The position numbers and the translations under genes were made by a program. Shown here piece by piece: positions 43,432-52,350 of a stretch of DNA of 64,000 bases; position 1 is the stretch's first letter, and each line of letters begins with the position of its first letter. The notes under the pieces are model-generated. The model searched no databases. It saw only the letters and a list, made by a program, of their open reading frames with translations, and was not told the DNA's origin. This DNA comes from CAXBGS01 sp963975425 (GTDB taxonomy: Bacteria; Planctomycetota; Planctomycetia; Pirellulales; Pirellulaceae), in the NCBI GenBank assembly GCA_963975425.1, contig CAXBGS010000018.1, positions 1-64,000 on the forward strand, written 5' to 3'.

Positions 43432-44390
43432 AAACCGCCGTCTTGCGGCGAGTCTTCACTTCCCGGCCAAGACTGCCACCAATTTAGAAACTGATTCAGC
43501 TGTTTTTCCGCGTAAACGGCTTGGCTCGCACTCAGCCGGTCGGTTTCATTGAAGTGCCAACGATAATCCTCGTCGCCTAGCAAAACCAAAAGGTACTTGT
43601 AATACAGCACCAGGTCCGGCCCTTCGTCAAAAGATGACAAGACAGCGATCGCCTCGGTCAATTCTTGCGCCAATCGGCGGGCATTGTGGTCACCTCGGGC
43701 GGCCCGCTGGCACAGCGAAACCAAACGCAACACTTGTACCGGCAAACAATTGCCGATGCCCGTGATGGCACCCACCGCGCCACAGTGCACGAACCCGTGA
43801 AACACTTGCGTATCGACGCCGGCCATCAATAACACGTCATCGTCGGCATGAGTGATGTGTTCACCGGCATAGCTAAGAGATGCGGCACCGCCGAACTCTT
43901 TGAAACCGACAAGGTTAGAAAACTCGCGGCGCAGATCGAAGAACAAATCCGCTCTGGTTTCGTAGCCGTAGTAAGGACTGTTGTAGATCACGGCGGGCAA
44001 CTGTGGTGCCGCATCAAAGATTCTTGCGAAATGGTCCCGCTGGGCCGCTTGCGACGTGGCTCGCGAAAGAAGTCGCGGAATGACCATCAATCCCGATGCG
44101 CCAACGTCCGCGGCATGCGCCGCGTGCGCTGCCGCGGCGGCGGAACTCTGGGCACCCGTGCCGACAATGACGGGGATACCCGCCTGCACCAGTCGCTGGA
44201 CACCCTCTTGCCGCTGTGAATCGGTCAGCAATGGCCAGTCGCCCATCGAGCCGCAATACACGACGGCGTTCATACCGGTATCGATCAGCAATGCGGCCTT
44301 GCGAACCAATGCATCAAAGCATGGCACGTGATCCTGAGAACATGGCGTCATCAACGCAGGAATACAGCCACAAAAAACCGAGGAATCCAT
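43428..44390 (-). CDS. DHDPS/NAL-family lyase (likely Pyr4H2C deaminase)
   Basis: A 320-residue class I aldolase-fold enzyme. The Schiff-base lysine K164 (VGFKEFG) and the general-base tyrosine Y136 (VIYNSPYYGYE) are in place, as is the GSMGDWPLLT strand that replaces GTTGE. Related enzymes act in lysine synthesis, sialic-acid and hydroxyproline breakdown. The operon with a hydroxyproline epimerase and a DadA-type dehydrogenase points to 1-pyrroline-4-hydroxy-2-carboxylate deaminase, giving 2-oxoglutarate semialdehyde. The dehydrogenase that would finish the pathway is not in the window. It is the first gene of the operon. Confidence 0.88.
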   Translation of the reverse strand: MDSSVFCGCIPALMTPCSQDHVPCFDALVRKAALLIDTGMNAVVYCGSMGDWPLLTDSQRQEGVQRLVQAGIPVIVGTGAQSSAAAAAHAAHAADVGASGLMVIPRLLSRATSQAAQRDHFARIFDAAPQLPAVIYNSPYYGYETRADLFFDLRREFSNLVGFKEFGGAASLSYAGEHITHADDDVLLMAGVDTQVFHGFVHCGAVGAITGIGNCLPVQVLRLVSLCQRAARGDHNARRLAQELTEAIAVLSSFDEGPDLVLYYKYLLVLLGDEDYRWHFNETDRLSASQAVYAEKQLNQFLNWWQSWPGSEDSPQDGGL

Positions 44391-44464
44391 CGCGTACCTT
44401 TACATTGCAGTTGCCGTCACGACGCCGTAAAACTGCGGCATCGACCGCTTAGGCATTCACCTAT

Positions 44465-46945
44465 TTACGACTGCAATGGTTGGACTTTCCAAATGTCCGA
44501 CGCGTATTCACCGATCGTACGATCACTCGAGAACCACCCACTGCTCGCGGTATTGATGATACTCTTTTCGATCCAGCTTTGTGGGTCTTTGTAAGCCTCG
44601 TTGACTTCGTGCTGGGTGTCGATGTAGCTGCGAAGGTCGGCAATGGTCAACCAAGGATCGTGAGCACTTCGAAGACCCGCTGTCAACAAATCGAAAAGAC
44701 CCGGTTGGTCCGAGTTGAACTTTCCGCCTTCTAACAATTGCATGACTCGCGTGATGTCTGGGTCGGCCGCGATGATTTCATTGGGGCGGTAGTCTTTTTT
44801 CGTTTTCTGGACGCCGGCAGCGTCGAGTCCAAACAGAAAGAAATTATCCGCGCCGGCGTTGTCGCGAATTTCGATGTTCGCACCGTCCAGCGTTCCGATC
44901 GTCAACGCACCGTTCATCATGAATTTCATGTTACCAGTCCCCGATGCCTCTTTACCTGCGGTGGAAATCTGCTCGGACAACTCGGTTGCCGGACAAATCA
45001 CTTCCATGGCCGAGACGCGATAGTTGGGAAGGTACACCAACTTTAGCAAGTCTTTACATTTCGGTTCTTTGTTGACAACGGCTGCAACATCATTGATCAG
45101 CTTGATGATCAGCTTTGCCACGTGATATCCCGGAGCGGCTTTACCGCCGATCAAGACACAACGCGGGACCATGCCTTTAGAATCATCACGCGTGATCCGG
45201 TCGTACAAGTGAATCACATGCAAGACGTTCAGCAATTGACGCTTGTACTCGTGAATCCGCTTGACCTGAACGTCGAACAATGCATCTTCGTTAAACGTGA
45301 CGCCCGTGTTTTGCTGGACATAGCTAATGAGGTCTCGCTTATTGGCAAGTTTGGTTTCGGCCCATTTCTTGCAAAAACCGGCGTCCTTGGCGAACGGTTT
45401 CAACTTGGAAATCTCACTCAGATCGTTTAGCCATCCGTCGCCAATCGCTTCGTTCATCAAGTCGCGTTGTCCCGGGTTGCAATGAGCCAGCCAGCGCCGC
45501 TGGGTCACACCGTTGGTCTTATTGTTGAACCGCTCGGGCCACAGGGTATAAAAATCCGAGAACAAGCCGGCCTTCAGCAATTCGGTATGCAGTCCGGCAA
45601 CCCCGTTGATCGAAAAGCTGCCGACGATGGCCAGGTAAGCCATTCGAATATGCGGGTTGTCGCCTTCTTCGATCAACGACATCTTCCGGCGCATTCCGAC
45701 GTCGCCCGGCCATTGCTTGTCGACCAATTTCAAGAAACGCTCATTGATCTCGTAGATAATCTCGAGCAAACGCGGCAGCAGTCGACTGAACAGATTCACC
45801 GACCAGCGTTCGAGTGCCTCGGGCAACAACGTGTGGTTTGTATAGGCCATGCACTCGGTGGTGATGCCCCAAGCTTCATCCCATTCCAGGCCGTGCTCGT
45901 CCATCAGCAACCGCATCAACTCGGGTACCGCGCAAGCAGGGTGGGTATCGTTCAGCTGAAAGCAATTCTTCTTGCCGAAATCGGTAAAGTCATCGCCGTG
46001 TTCGTTGACCCACTGGGCGATCACGTCTTGCAAGCTGGCCGACACCAAGAAGTATTGTTGTTTTAGCCGCAGCTCTTTTCCGTTTTCGCTGGAATCGTTC
46101 GGGTACAGCACCATCGAAATTTGTTCGGCCGAAGTCTTTGACGCCACCGCTTCGGGGTAACTGCCCGCATTGAATTCGTTTAGATCGAATACGTCCGTGG
46201 TCGTCGCTTTCCAAAGCCGAAGTGTATTGACGGTGTCATTGCGGTAACCGGGAATCGGCATGTCAAAGGGAAAGGCGACAACATCTTGCGTGTTAGCCCA
46301 TCGTGTGCGGCGCACACCTGAGTCGTCGTGATAGGGTTCGGTGTGTCCATAGAACCGAATTTGTCGCGCCGATTCGGGACGTTCAATTTCCCAGGGGTTA
46401 CCGTCGCGCAGCCAGTGATCGGGATCCTCGACTTGTCGGCCGTTCTCGATGTGCTGATGAAACATGCCGTACTCGTATCGGATCCCGTATCCGACAACAG
46501 GCAGTTTCATGTTCGCACAACTGTCGAGAAAGCATGCCGCCAATCGTCCCAAGCCACCGTTGCCCAGACCGGCGTCAAGCTCTTCCTCTGCGACCTCTTC
46601 CATTTCGACGCCGAACTGATGAAGTGCGAGTCTCGCATCGTCATCCAAATCCAGATTCTGAATCGCGTTGGTGAGCGAACGCCCGATCAGAAATTCCAAG
46701 GACAGATAATAGACCTTGCGACCGTCACTCTGCTTCATGCGAGCGCGAGTCCGTTGCCAACCCGGAACCAGACGGTCGCGAGCCGCGATCGAAAGTGCGC
46801 GATACAGATACGATAGATCGACCTCGCGAGCGTCATGCCCCAACGAGATCGTCAGGTGTCGTCGCAGTTCGATCGGCAGGCTGGCCAGTACGTCTTCGGC
46901 GGTCGAGATCGCGTTGGTGGAAGGTGCGTCGCACAGATCGCTCAT
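44465..46945 (-). CDS. glgP: Glycogen phosphorylase
   Basis: Releases glucose-1-phosphate from alpha-1,4-glucan with PLP. From ATG at 46945 the protein has 826 residues, the family norm; the frame continues upstream to 47227 but the extra 94 residues are not conserved. Signatures include VYYLSLEFLIGRSLTNAIQNL, GNGGLGRLAACFLDS, QLNDTHPACAVPELMRLLMD, RIHEYKRQLLNVLHV, and EASGTGNMKFMMNGALTIGTLDGANVE-like text around the PLP lysine (NMKF). The 610-base region upstream is shared with the divergent sulfatase and holds two strong inverted repeats. Confidence 0.96.
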   Translation of the reverse strand: MSDLCDAPSTNAISTAEDVLASLPIELRRHLTISLGHDAREVDLSYLYRALSIAARDRLVPGWQRTRARMKQSDGRKVYYLSLEFLIGRSLTNAIQNLDLDDDARLALHQFGVEMEEVAEEELDAGLGNGGLGRLAACFLDSCANMKLPVVGYGIRYEYGMFHQHIENGRQVEDPDHWLRDGNPWEIERPESARQIRFYGHTEPYHDDSGVRRTRWANTQDVVAFPFDMPIPGYRNDTVNTLRLWKATTTDVFDLNEFNAGSYPEAVASKTSAEQISMVLYPNDSSENGKELRLKQQYFLVSASLQDVIAQWVNEHGDDFTDFGKKNCFQLNDTHPACAVPELMRLLMDEHGLEWDEAWGITTECMAYTNHTLLPEALERWSVNLFSRLLPRLLEIIYEINERFLKLVDKQWPGDVGMRRKMSLIEEGDNPHIRMAYLAIVGSFSINGVAGLHTELLKAGLFSDFYTLWPERFNNKTNGVTQRRWLAHCNPGQRDLMNEAIGDGWLNDLSEISKLKPFAKDAGFCKKWAETKLANKRDLISYVQQNTGVTFNEDALFDVQVKRIHEYKRQLLNVLHVIHLYDRITRDDSKGMVPRCVLIGGKAAPGYHVAKLIIKLINDVAAVVNKEPKCKDLLKLVYLPNYRVSAMEVICPATELSEQISTAGKEASGTGNMKFMMNGALTIGTLDGANIEIRDNAGADNFFLFGLDAAGVQKTKKDYRPNEIIAADPDITRVMQLLEGGKFNSDQPGLFDLLTAGLRSAHDPWLTIADLRSYIDTQHEVNEAYKDPQSWIEKSIINTASSGWFSSDRTIGEYASDIWKVQPLQS

Positions 46946-47569
46946 AATTTCTGATCGCTGTATCGGTTGATTGAAGTGAAAAAGACAGTCCGGGAACCCC
47001 GACTTCATCGTCCAGAGTCTAGGACGATTATGCGGTAAATAGTAGGTCGAACCGCACATCCAGGATGGCCAACCGGCCCGGCGGTTCGAACAGTCGACGA
47101 TACGGTGGCGGAATACGGCAAAAAACCGGAATTGTCGGCAAACACGACACCGAAATCGCCCGCCCCCCATGGGTGAGGCCCTAACCATAAATTTACCGCT
47201 TCGTGCGATCATGCGGGTCATTTTCAACCAGCGACCGCTTCATTTGCCCCTTCGCCTTGCGGATCGCTTCCCCGACGGGGCGCCCGGACTCATTGACGCC
47301 CCGTCGCTTTTGCGACATTCCCCATCGAGATGACTGCCGGGTTTGACACGGCGAACCATCCGTTCGGATGCATCAAACAAGAATCAAGAGCGATGCAAAC
47401 GAAAGACGTATTTCACGTTGCTGATATTTGCTGCCTGACCTCTTCGATGCGGTCATTTGATCGTCGGCCATTTCCGAATGCAGCTTGAGCGAGGGCGTCA
47501 TCAACAATCGGACTTCGGATATACTGGTCAACCCTTCCTGTTTCGCCCCACCAAATTTCCGGCCTCACC
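46946..47569. other. Divergent intergenic region between glgP and the first sulfatase
   Basis: About 620 bases. Two inverted repeats stand out: TCGAACCGC / GCGGTTCGA (47047-47055 / 47081-47089) enclosing a small GGCC-AACC-GGCC hairpin, and CGACGGGGCG / CGCCCCGTCG (47273-47282 / 47297-47306) followed by CTTTTG on the plus strand. Frames crossing the region look like shadows. It probably carries both promoters and perhaps a short leader or small RNA. Confidence 0.5.
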
Positions 47570-48991
47570 ATGATCGACCGAATTTTCGTTCTCGCCTTTG
47601 CCTGTTTGTTTGCTGCCGTCACCGCTGCCGCCGAAGAATCAAAACCGAATATCGTGCTGGTGATGGCCGATGACCAAGGTTGGGGCGACATGGCGTACAA
47701 CAGCCATGACGTCCTGAAGACGCCGAACTTTGACGAGGCTGCCGCGACAGGTCTGCGTTTTGATCAATTCTATGCCGCCGCGCCAGTTTGTTCGCCGACC
47801 CGCGCAAGCGTGATGACGGGACGAACGCCGAACCGGATGGGCGTTTTCAAATGGGGCTATCCCATGCGACCGCAAGAGACAACGATTGCCGAAGCGGTCA
47901 AGACGGCCGGCTACGCAACCGCGCATTTTGGCAAGTGGCATCTTGGCAGCGTCCGCAACCAAAGTCCGTCCAATCCGGGCAAGAATGGTTTTGACCACTG
48001 GCTAAGTGCTCCGAATTTTTATGACAACGATCCGATCCTGTCCCTCGGCGGCAAGGCGGTACAGTTTCAGGGTGAAAGTTCAATCATTGCGGTCGACGCC
48101 GCGATCGACTGGATGAAAGAATCTTGCGAGAGCGAAAAACCGTTCTTGGCCGTGGTCTGGTTCGGCTCGCCGCATCACCCGCACTTGGCCGCGGAAGAAG
48201 ATCGCAAACTGTACGACGACCAGCCCGAAAAGCTGCAACACTTCTACGGCGAAATCACAGGAATGGATCGCGCTTTCGGAAAACTGCGAAACAGCTTGAG
48301 CGATCTGGGCATCCGCGAGAACACGATTCTGTGGTATTGCAGCGACAACGGCGCCTTACCAAAGATCGGCAATACCGGCGGACATCGAGGCGACAAGGGT
48401 GACGTCTATGAAGGCGGCTTGCTGGTCCCGGCGATTTTGGAATGGCCCGCCAAGATCACGCAGCCCCGCGTGACAGACATGCGCTGCGTCACCAGCGATA
48501 TCTACCCGACCATCACCGAAATCACAGGTGTAGAAATCGCCAACCAACCTCCGCTTGATGGAATCAGCCTCGTACCACTGATCAATCAACAAGTCTCACA
48601 ACGCCCACAGCCAATCGCGTTTTGGGATACCGATGCGAAAGGCATCGGCACGCCGGCAGCAGAGTGGATGACAGAATTGTTGACGGCGCAAAATGCGGGC
48701 AAGGATCTGCCGCCGCATGAATCCAGCCTGCACGCCGCTGACCTGCCCAACCCGCCACATTCGACCGAAGAGTTCCCAGGACACGCGGCTCTGATTGACG
48801 GTGACTGGAAAATCCATCGCATCCAAAATGACAAACAAGGCATCGCGTGGGAGCTTTACAACTTAGCCAACGACAAAGCCGAATCGGTCGACTTGATTGA
48901 TCAAGAGTCGGCAAGAGCCGGTAAGCTGAAAAGCAAGCTAAACACCTGGCTGGAAAGTGTCGCGGAAAGCTTGAACGGCAACGATTACTAA
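47570..48991 (+). CDS. Secreted sulfatase (C-x-P-x-R type)
   Basis: A 473-residue type I sulfatase hydrolysing sulfate esters, after export. A signal peptide (RIFVLAFACLFAAVTAAAEE) precedes NIVLVMADDQGWGDMAY, whose Asp pair binds Ca. The formylglycine site is C74 in CSPTRAS, followed by VMTGRTPNRMG, HFGKWHLG, and the late WYCSDNGALP metal site. C in C-x-P-x-R must be converted by formylglycine-generating enzyme or an anaerobic maturase, neither of which is in the window. The exact substrate (likely algal sulfated glycan) is unknown. A tandem repeat array follows the stop. Confidence 0.94.
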   Translation: MIDRIFVLAFACLFAAVTAAAEESKPNIVLVMADDQGWGDMAYNSHDVLKTPNFDEAAATGLRFDQFYAAAPVCSPTRASVMTGRTPNRMGVFKWGYPMRPQETTIAEAVKTAGYATAHFGKWHLGSVRNQSPSNPGKNGFDHWLSAPNFYDNDPILSLGGKAVQFQGESSIIAVDAAIDWMKESCESEKPFLAVVWFGSPHHPHLAAEEDRKLYDDQPEKLQHFYGEITGMDRAFGKLRNSLSDLGIRENTILWYCSDNGALPKIGNTGGHRGDKGDVYEGGLLVPAILEWPAKITQPRVTDMRCVTSDIYPTITEITGVEIANQPPLDGISLVPLINQQVSQRPQPIAFWDTDAKGIGTPAAEWMTELLTAQNAGKDLPPHESSLHAADLPNPPHSTEEFPGHAALIDGDWKIHRIQNDKQGIAWELYNLANDKAESVDLIDQESARAGKLKSKLNTWLESVAESLNGNDY

Positions 48992-49012
48992 TGTTACCGA
49001 ACGTGCAGGCCG

Positions 49013-49124
49013 GTTAATCTGCAGGCTCGTTAATCTGCGGGCCCGTTAACTTGCAGGCCCGTTAATCCGAAGGCCCGTTAGCTTGCGGGCTTGCTAACGT
49101 GCAGGCTTGCTAACTTGCGGGCCC
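49013..49124. repeat. Seven-copy 16-base tandem repeat
   Basis: Units begin at 49013, 49029, 49045, 49061, 49077, 49093 and 49109. Consensus: GTTAAYYTGCRGGCCC, with a later drift to GCTAAC and GGCTT. A partial eighth unit overlaps the stop codon of the minus-strand sulfatase. Several units contain AT-rich GTTAAC next to GC-rich GGGCCC. The array fills the gap between convergent sulfatase genes. Confidence 0.92.
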
Positions 49125-49125
49125 G

Positions 49126-50568
49126 TTAACGCTGCAGTCTCTCTTTCATCTGGTCAGACAGTTCTTTGACCAGCATGGGGTTGGCGTCGGCAATGTTGCG
49201 GGTTTCCTTCGCAGCCGTTGTATGGTCATACAACTCAGCGAATCCGTCATCATGAAGGATCAATCGATGCTTGTCGGTACGAATCGTGGTTGCTTTGGAC
49301 CGATAGGCGATTGCGGGATGACCGGAGGAAGTCGCATCGGCCAGCAACGGTCGTAACGAAACACCTTGGACGAAGTCGGGCGTTTCGACACCGGTCAGCT
49401 CGCAGAGGGTGGGGAAGACGTCGATGGTTTCCACGATTGAATCGGTGGCCTCGCCGGGATGATCGATCCCTGGATGTGAAACGATCAGTGGCGAACGCAA
49501 TGATTCTTCGAACAGACAGTGCTTGCCCCAAATCGCGTGTTCGCCAAGATGCCATCCGTGATCGCCCCACAGAATCACGATCGTGTTGTCGGCGGCACCG
49601 GCTGCACGCAGTTGTTGCATCAATCGTCCGACCTGTGCGTCTGCGTAGCTGACACAGGCGGCATAGTGCTTGCGGACTTCGATCGCGAACTCGGGATCTA
49701 AATTTGGATCGCGCCCTGATCGATCGTATTTCATGAACTCGCCCGAACTGTGCCATGTGGTTTTCCCGTCGGGTTTGGACGGATGTGGTGTCGACGGCAG
49801 TTCGGCATCAGCGTACGGTGCCAGATACTTAGCGGGAGCACCAAAGGGTAAATGCGGACGCAAAATGCCAACGGCTAAAAAGAATGGCTTCTCACGCTCA
49901 TCGGCGAGCGTATCGATTTGCCGCAGCGCCTCGTCGACCGAAACGCCATCGGGATAAATCGAGTCTGGGCCCTCGACCGCCTGGAACACGTCCATTTCCA
50001 CGCGTCCGCCAGGTTGCTTGGCATCGTAACGAATTTCGCCGTTGGCCAATCCGTGCATCCAACCGCGTGGATCTTGCCACGGTCCGGCAGGCAGCAGATG
50101 ACGATCCCAGGAATCGGGCATCTCGAGTTCGGATGGGTCATCCCACCGATCACCTCCCATCCCGCCTGGATGATGCGAGACTTTCCCGACCGAGACCGTT
50201 GTATAGCCGTGGCGTCGAAACCAGGCAGGCATACTTGGCGGAACCGAAGAGCTCTGCTTTTTCATCTCCGCGGCACGCCCAAACAACGCGTTGTTGCTGG
50301 CGCTGCCATAGCGCCCCGTCAGCAAAGCGTATCGCGACGCGCCACAGGTTGGTGCTTGAACGTAGTGACGCCTAAAGATTCTGCCTTGGGCCGCGAGTTG
50401 GTCAATGTTCGGCGAATGGATATAGTCCACGCCAAAGCATGCCAATTCTGGCCTCAGATCGTCAACGCAAATCAGCAACACATTCGGCTTGCCCTCCGCA
50501 CCGCGAACCAATAGCGGGAACACACAGCAAGTGATCATTGCGATCAACAACAATTTTACCGTTCTCAT
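49126..50568 (-). CDS. Secreted sulfatase (C-x-A-x-R type)
   Basis: A 480-residue exported sulfatase. The signal peptide runs to about residue 24 (LLLIAMITCCVFPLLVRGA). Ca-binding DDLRPEL is followed by the formylglycine site C75 in CGASRYALLTGRYG; Ala replaces Pro in the core motif, as in a known minority of sulfatases. VSVGKVSHHPGG and ILWGDHGWHLGEHAIWGK follow, the pattern of iduronate-2-sulfatase/choline-sulfatase-like families. It starts 5 bases after its upstream neighbour's stop, so both are in one operon. The last codon overlaps the 16-base repeat array. Confidence 0.93.
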   Translation of the reverse strand: MRTVKLLLIAMITCCVFPLLVRGAEGKPNVLLICVDDLRPELACFGVDYIHSPNIDQLAAQGRIFRRHYVQAPTCGASRYALLTGRYGSASNNALFGRAAEMKKQSSSVPPSMPAWFRRHGYTTVSVGKVSHHPGGMGGDRWDDPSELEMPDSWDRHLLPAGPWQDPRGWMHGLANGEIRYDAKQPGGRVEMDVFQAVEGPDSIYPDGVSVDEALRQIDTLADEREKPFFLAVGILRPHLPFGAPAKYLAPYADAELPSTPHPSKPDGKTTWHSSGEFMKYDRSGRDPNLDPEFAIEVRKHYAACVSYADAQVGRLMQQLRAAGAADNTIVILWGDHGWHLGEHAIWGKHCLFEESLRSPLIVSHPGIDHPGEATDSIVETIDVFPTLCELTGVETPDFVQGVSLRPLLADATSSGHPAIAYRSKATTIRTDKHRLILHDDGFAELYDHTTAAKETRNIADANPMLVKELSDQMKERLQR

Positions 50569-50573
50569 AGGAC

Positions 50574-52127
50574 TCAGTGAGGTAATTCGGTCTGAATGAC
50601 GCTGGGCGTCTGAAGGTCGGGGTTGTGAACGTCGGGATTCTGCGTCTCGGAATCCTGAACATAAGGGATCAAGGCTCGCCGCAGCGCATCCTGTTGGTCC
50701 TTGTGTTGCGGAGAACCGGACAGATTATCCCACTCGTTGGGATCCTGTTCCAAATCGTACAGTTCGTCGGTTCCGTCGGCATAACGAATGTACCGCCAAC
50801 GTTCGGTTCGCAGTGAGCCGTTTCCAGGGTTGAACATGGTGACCGATTGACGGTCGGTATGCGCGTCGGGTCGCCGCATCAGTGGAACAAGTGATCGACC
50901 GTCCAGATCATGAGGCGGAGCGGTCACGTCACAAATCTCGACCAACGTCGGGTAAATATCGATCAGGTTTACCGGTTGGTCACATCGTGATCCGGCCGGC
51001 GCGTATTCGGATGCTTGGGATTTTGGCGGCACCATGATCAATGGAACTTTCGTCGCTCGTTCCCATCCGGTCCATTTGCCCCAGTGCTGTTTTTCACCGA
51101 GATGCCAACCGTGATCCGACCAAAGAACGATCAATGTGTCTTGGGACTTGCCGGTCTGGTCCAGCACATCCAGCAAGCGTCCGATCTCGTGATCGACATA
51201 GGTGACACACGCCAAATAGGCTTCGATTGCGGCCTGCCATTGATCGAATTTGACAACCGTCGAATGAGCGCCGGACGTGACGGGAGTCAACGCCCAACGC
51301 TTGCCCGCGTCACCCAGATCGTCCAAGTCATCTTCGCGAATCGGAGGCAATCGTCCCGGCGAATTCTCGAATCGGTCGAAAAATCGCTGGGGCGCCCACA
51401 ACGGCTGGTGAGGCCGATAGTAGCCGACGCCTAGAAACCAAGGTTGATCGACAGGTTCCTTGAGTCGGGTGATCGCCCAATCGGTAATTTTCGTATCGCC
51501 AAAGTCCGAATCGGGAACATCAAACGGTCCCCAATCAAACGATTCACCACTGGACTCATCGGGGGTTCGATCCGACGGCATTCCGTTCAGCGGCAAAACG
51601 TAACATTTGCCCTGATGGACGACGACATGACGCGGATGCTCACTACCTTTGCTGGGCAGTTCTTCTGACGTGTACTCAGCCTCTTGCTTGCCGGATAACG
51701 GACTCCATCGTTGCTCGAATTCTTGAAACGTTTCGAAACAGGATCGGTTCGGACCAAGCTTACCGGTCCCCAAGGTTCGATAGCCGGACGCGGAAAAGGA
51801 CATCGGCAGCAGAAACGCATCGGGCCGAATTTTGTCAATCTTCGGTCCTTTGTTTGCCCATACTCCGGTGTTCTGTGGCATTTGGCCGGTGAACAACGAG
51901 GTCCGTGACGGAGTACACGCCGGTGCGGCACAGTGCGCATTGGTGAACAGCATCCCACGTGCGGCAAGTCGATCAATGTTGGGCGTCAGCGCCTGAGGGT
52001 GCCCGCCGAGACAGCCGACCCAATCATTCAAATCATCGATGGCGATGAACAGCACATTGGGTTTGTCGGCGCGGGCGCCGAGAACACTGCAAAAAATGAT
52101 CGCGACTATCATCCCGATTCGAATCAT
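50574..52127 (-). CDS. Secreted sulfatase (C-x-P-x-R, iduronate-2-sulfatase-like)
   Basis: A 517-residue exported sulfatase from ATG at 52127, which begins a standard signal peptide (IRIGMIVAIIFCSVLGARA); the frame extends to 52253 without conservation. C71 in CTPSRTSLFTGQMPQNTGV is the formylglycine site, in the iduronate-2-sulfatase-like pattern, with VLFIAIDDLNDWVGCLGGH for Ca binding and VLWSDHGWHLGEKQHWGK near the C-terminal half. The C-terminal tail has a repetitive PDVHNPDLQTP segment. It is first in a two-gene operon with the next sulfatase (5-base gap). Confidence 0.94.
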   Translation of the reverse strand: MIRIGMIVAIIFCSVLGARADKPNVLFIAIDDLNDWVGCLGGHPQALTPNIDRLAARGMLFTNAHCAAPACTPSRTSLFTGQMPQNTGVWANKGPKIDKIRPDAFLLPMSFSASGYRTLGTGKLGPNRSCFETFQEFEQRWSPLSGKQEAEYTSEELPSKGSEHPRHVVVHQGKCYVLPLNGMPSDRTPDESSGESFDWGPFDVPDSDFGDTKITDWAITRLKEPVDQPWFLGVGYYRPHQPLWAPQRFFDRFENSPGRLPPIREDDLDDLGDAGKRWALTPVTSGAHSTVVKFDQWQAAIEAYLACVTYVDHEIGRLLDVLDQTGKSQDTLIVLWSDHGWHLGEKQHWGKWTGWERATKVPLIMVPPKSQASEYAPAGSRCDQPVNLIDIYPTLVEICDVTAPPHDLDGRSLVPLMRRPDAHTDRQSVTMFNPGNGSLRTERWRYIRYADGTDELYDLEQDPNEWDNLSGSPQHKDQQDALRRALIPYVQDSETQNPDVHNPDLQTPSVIQTELPH

Positions 52128-52350
52128 TGAAATACCTTTTCGTTGGGCAGGACGGTTCGTGCTCACGAGACGGTCTCTGCGATCGAATTCGTCAAGAACA
52201 GGTTCATTGTTACGAATGGATAAAAACAACGGGCAGACCTCACAACCAATCACTGCTGGCGTTCATCAACACCCGCGATGTGTGTCACCAACAAACCGAT
52301 GTGTCCGTCGGCGACGGGACACGAAAACCTAGAGTGTTGCGTTCCCAGAT

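Noticed and set aside
47047..47089. Cloverleaf-like fold containing GGTTCGA, considered as a tRNA or tRNA fragment
   Set aside because: Only 43 bases, no anticodon arm or acceptor stem; better explained as an inverted repeat.
47413..47700. 95-residue minus-strand frame across the sulfatase start
   Set aside because: It overlaps the signal peptide and catalytic start of a certain sulfatase and has no motif.
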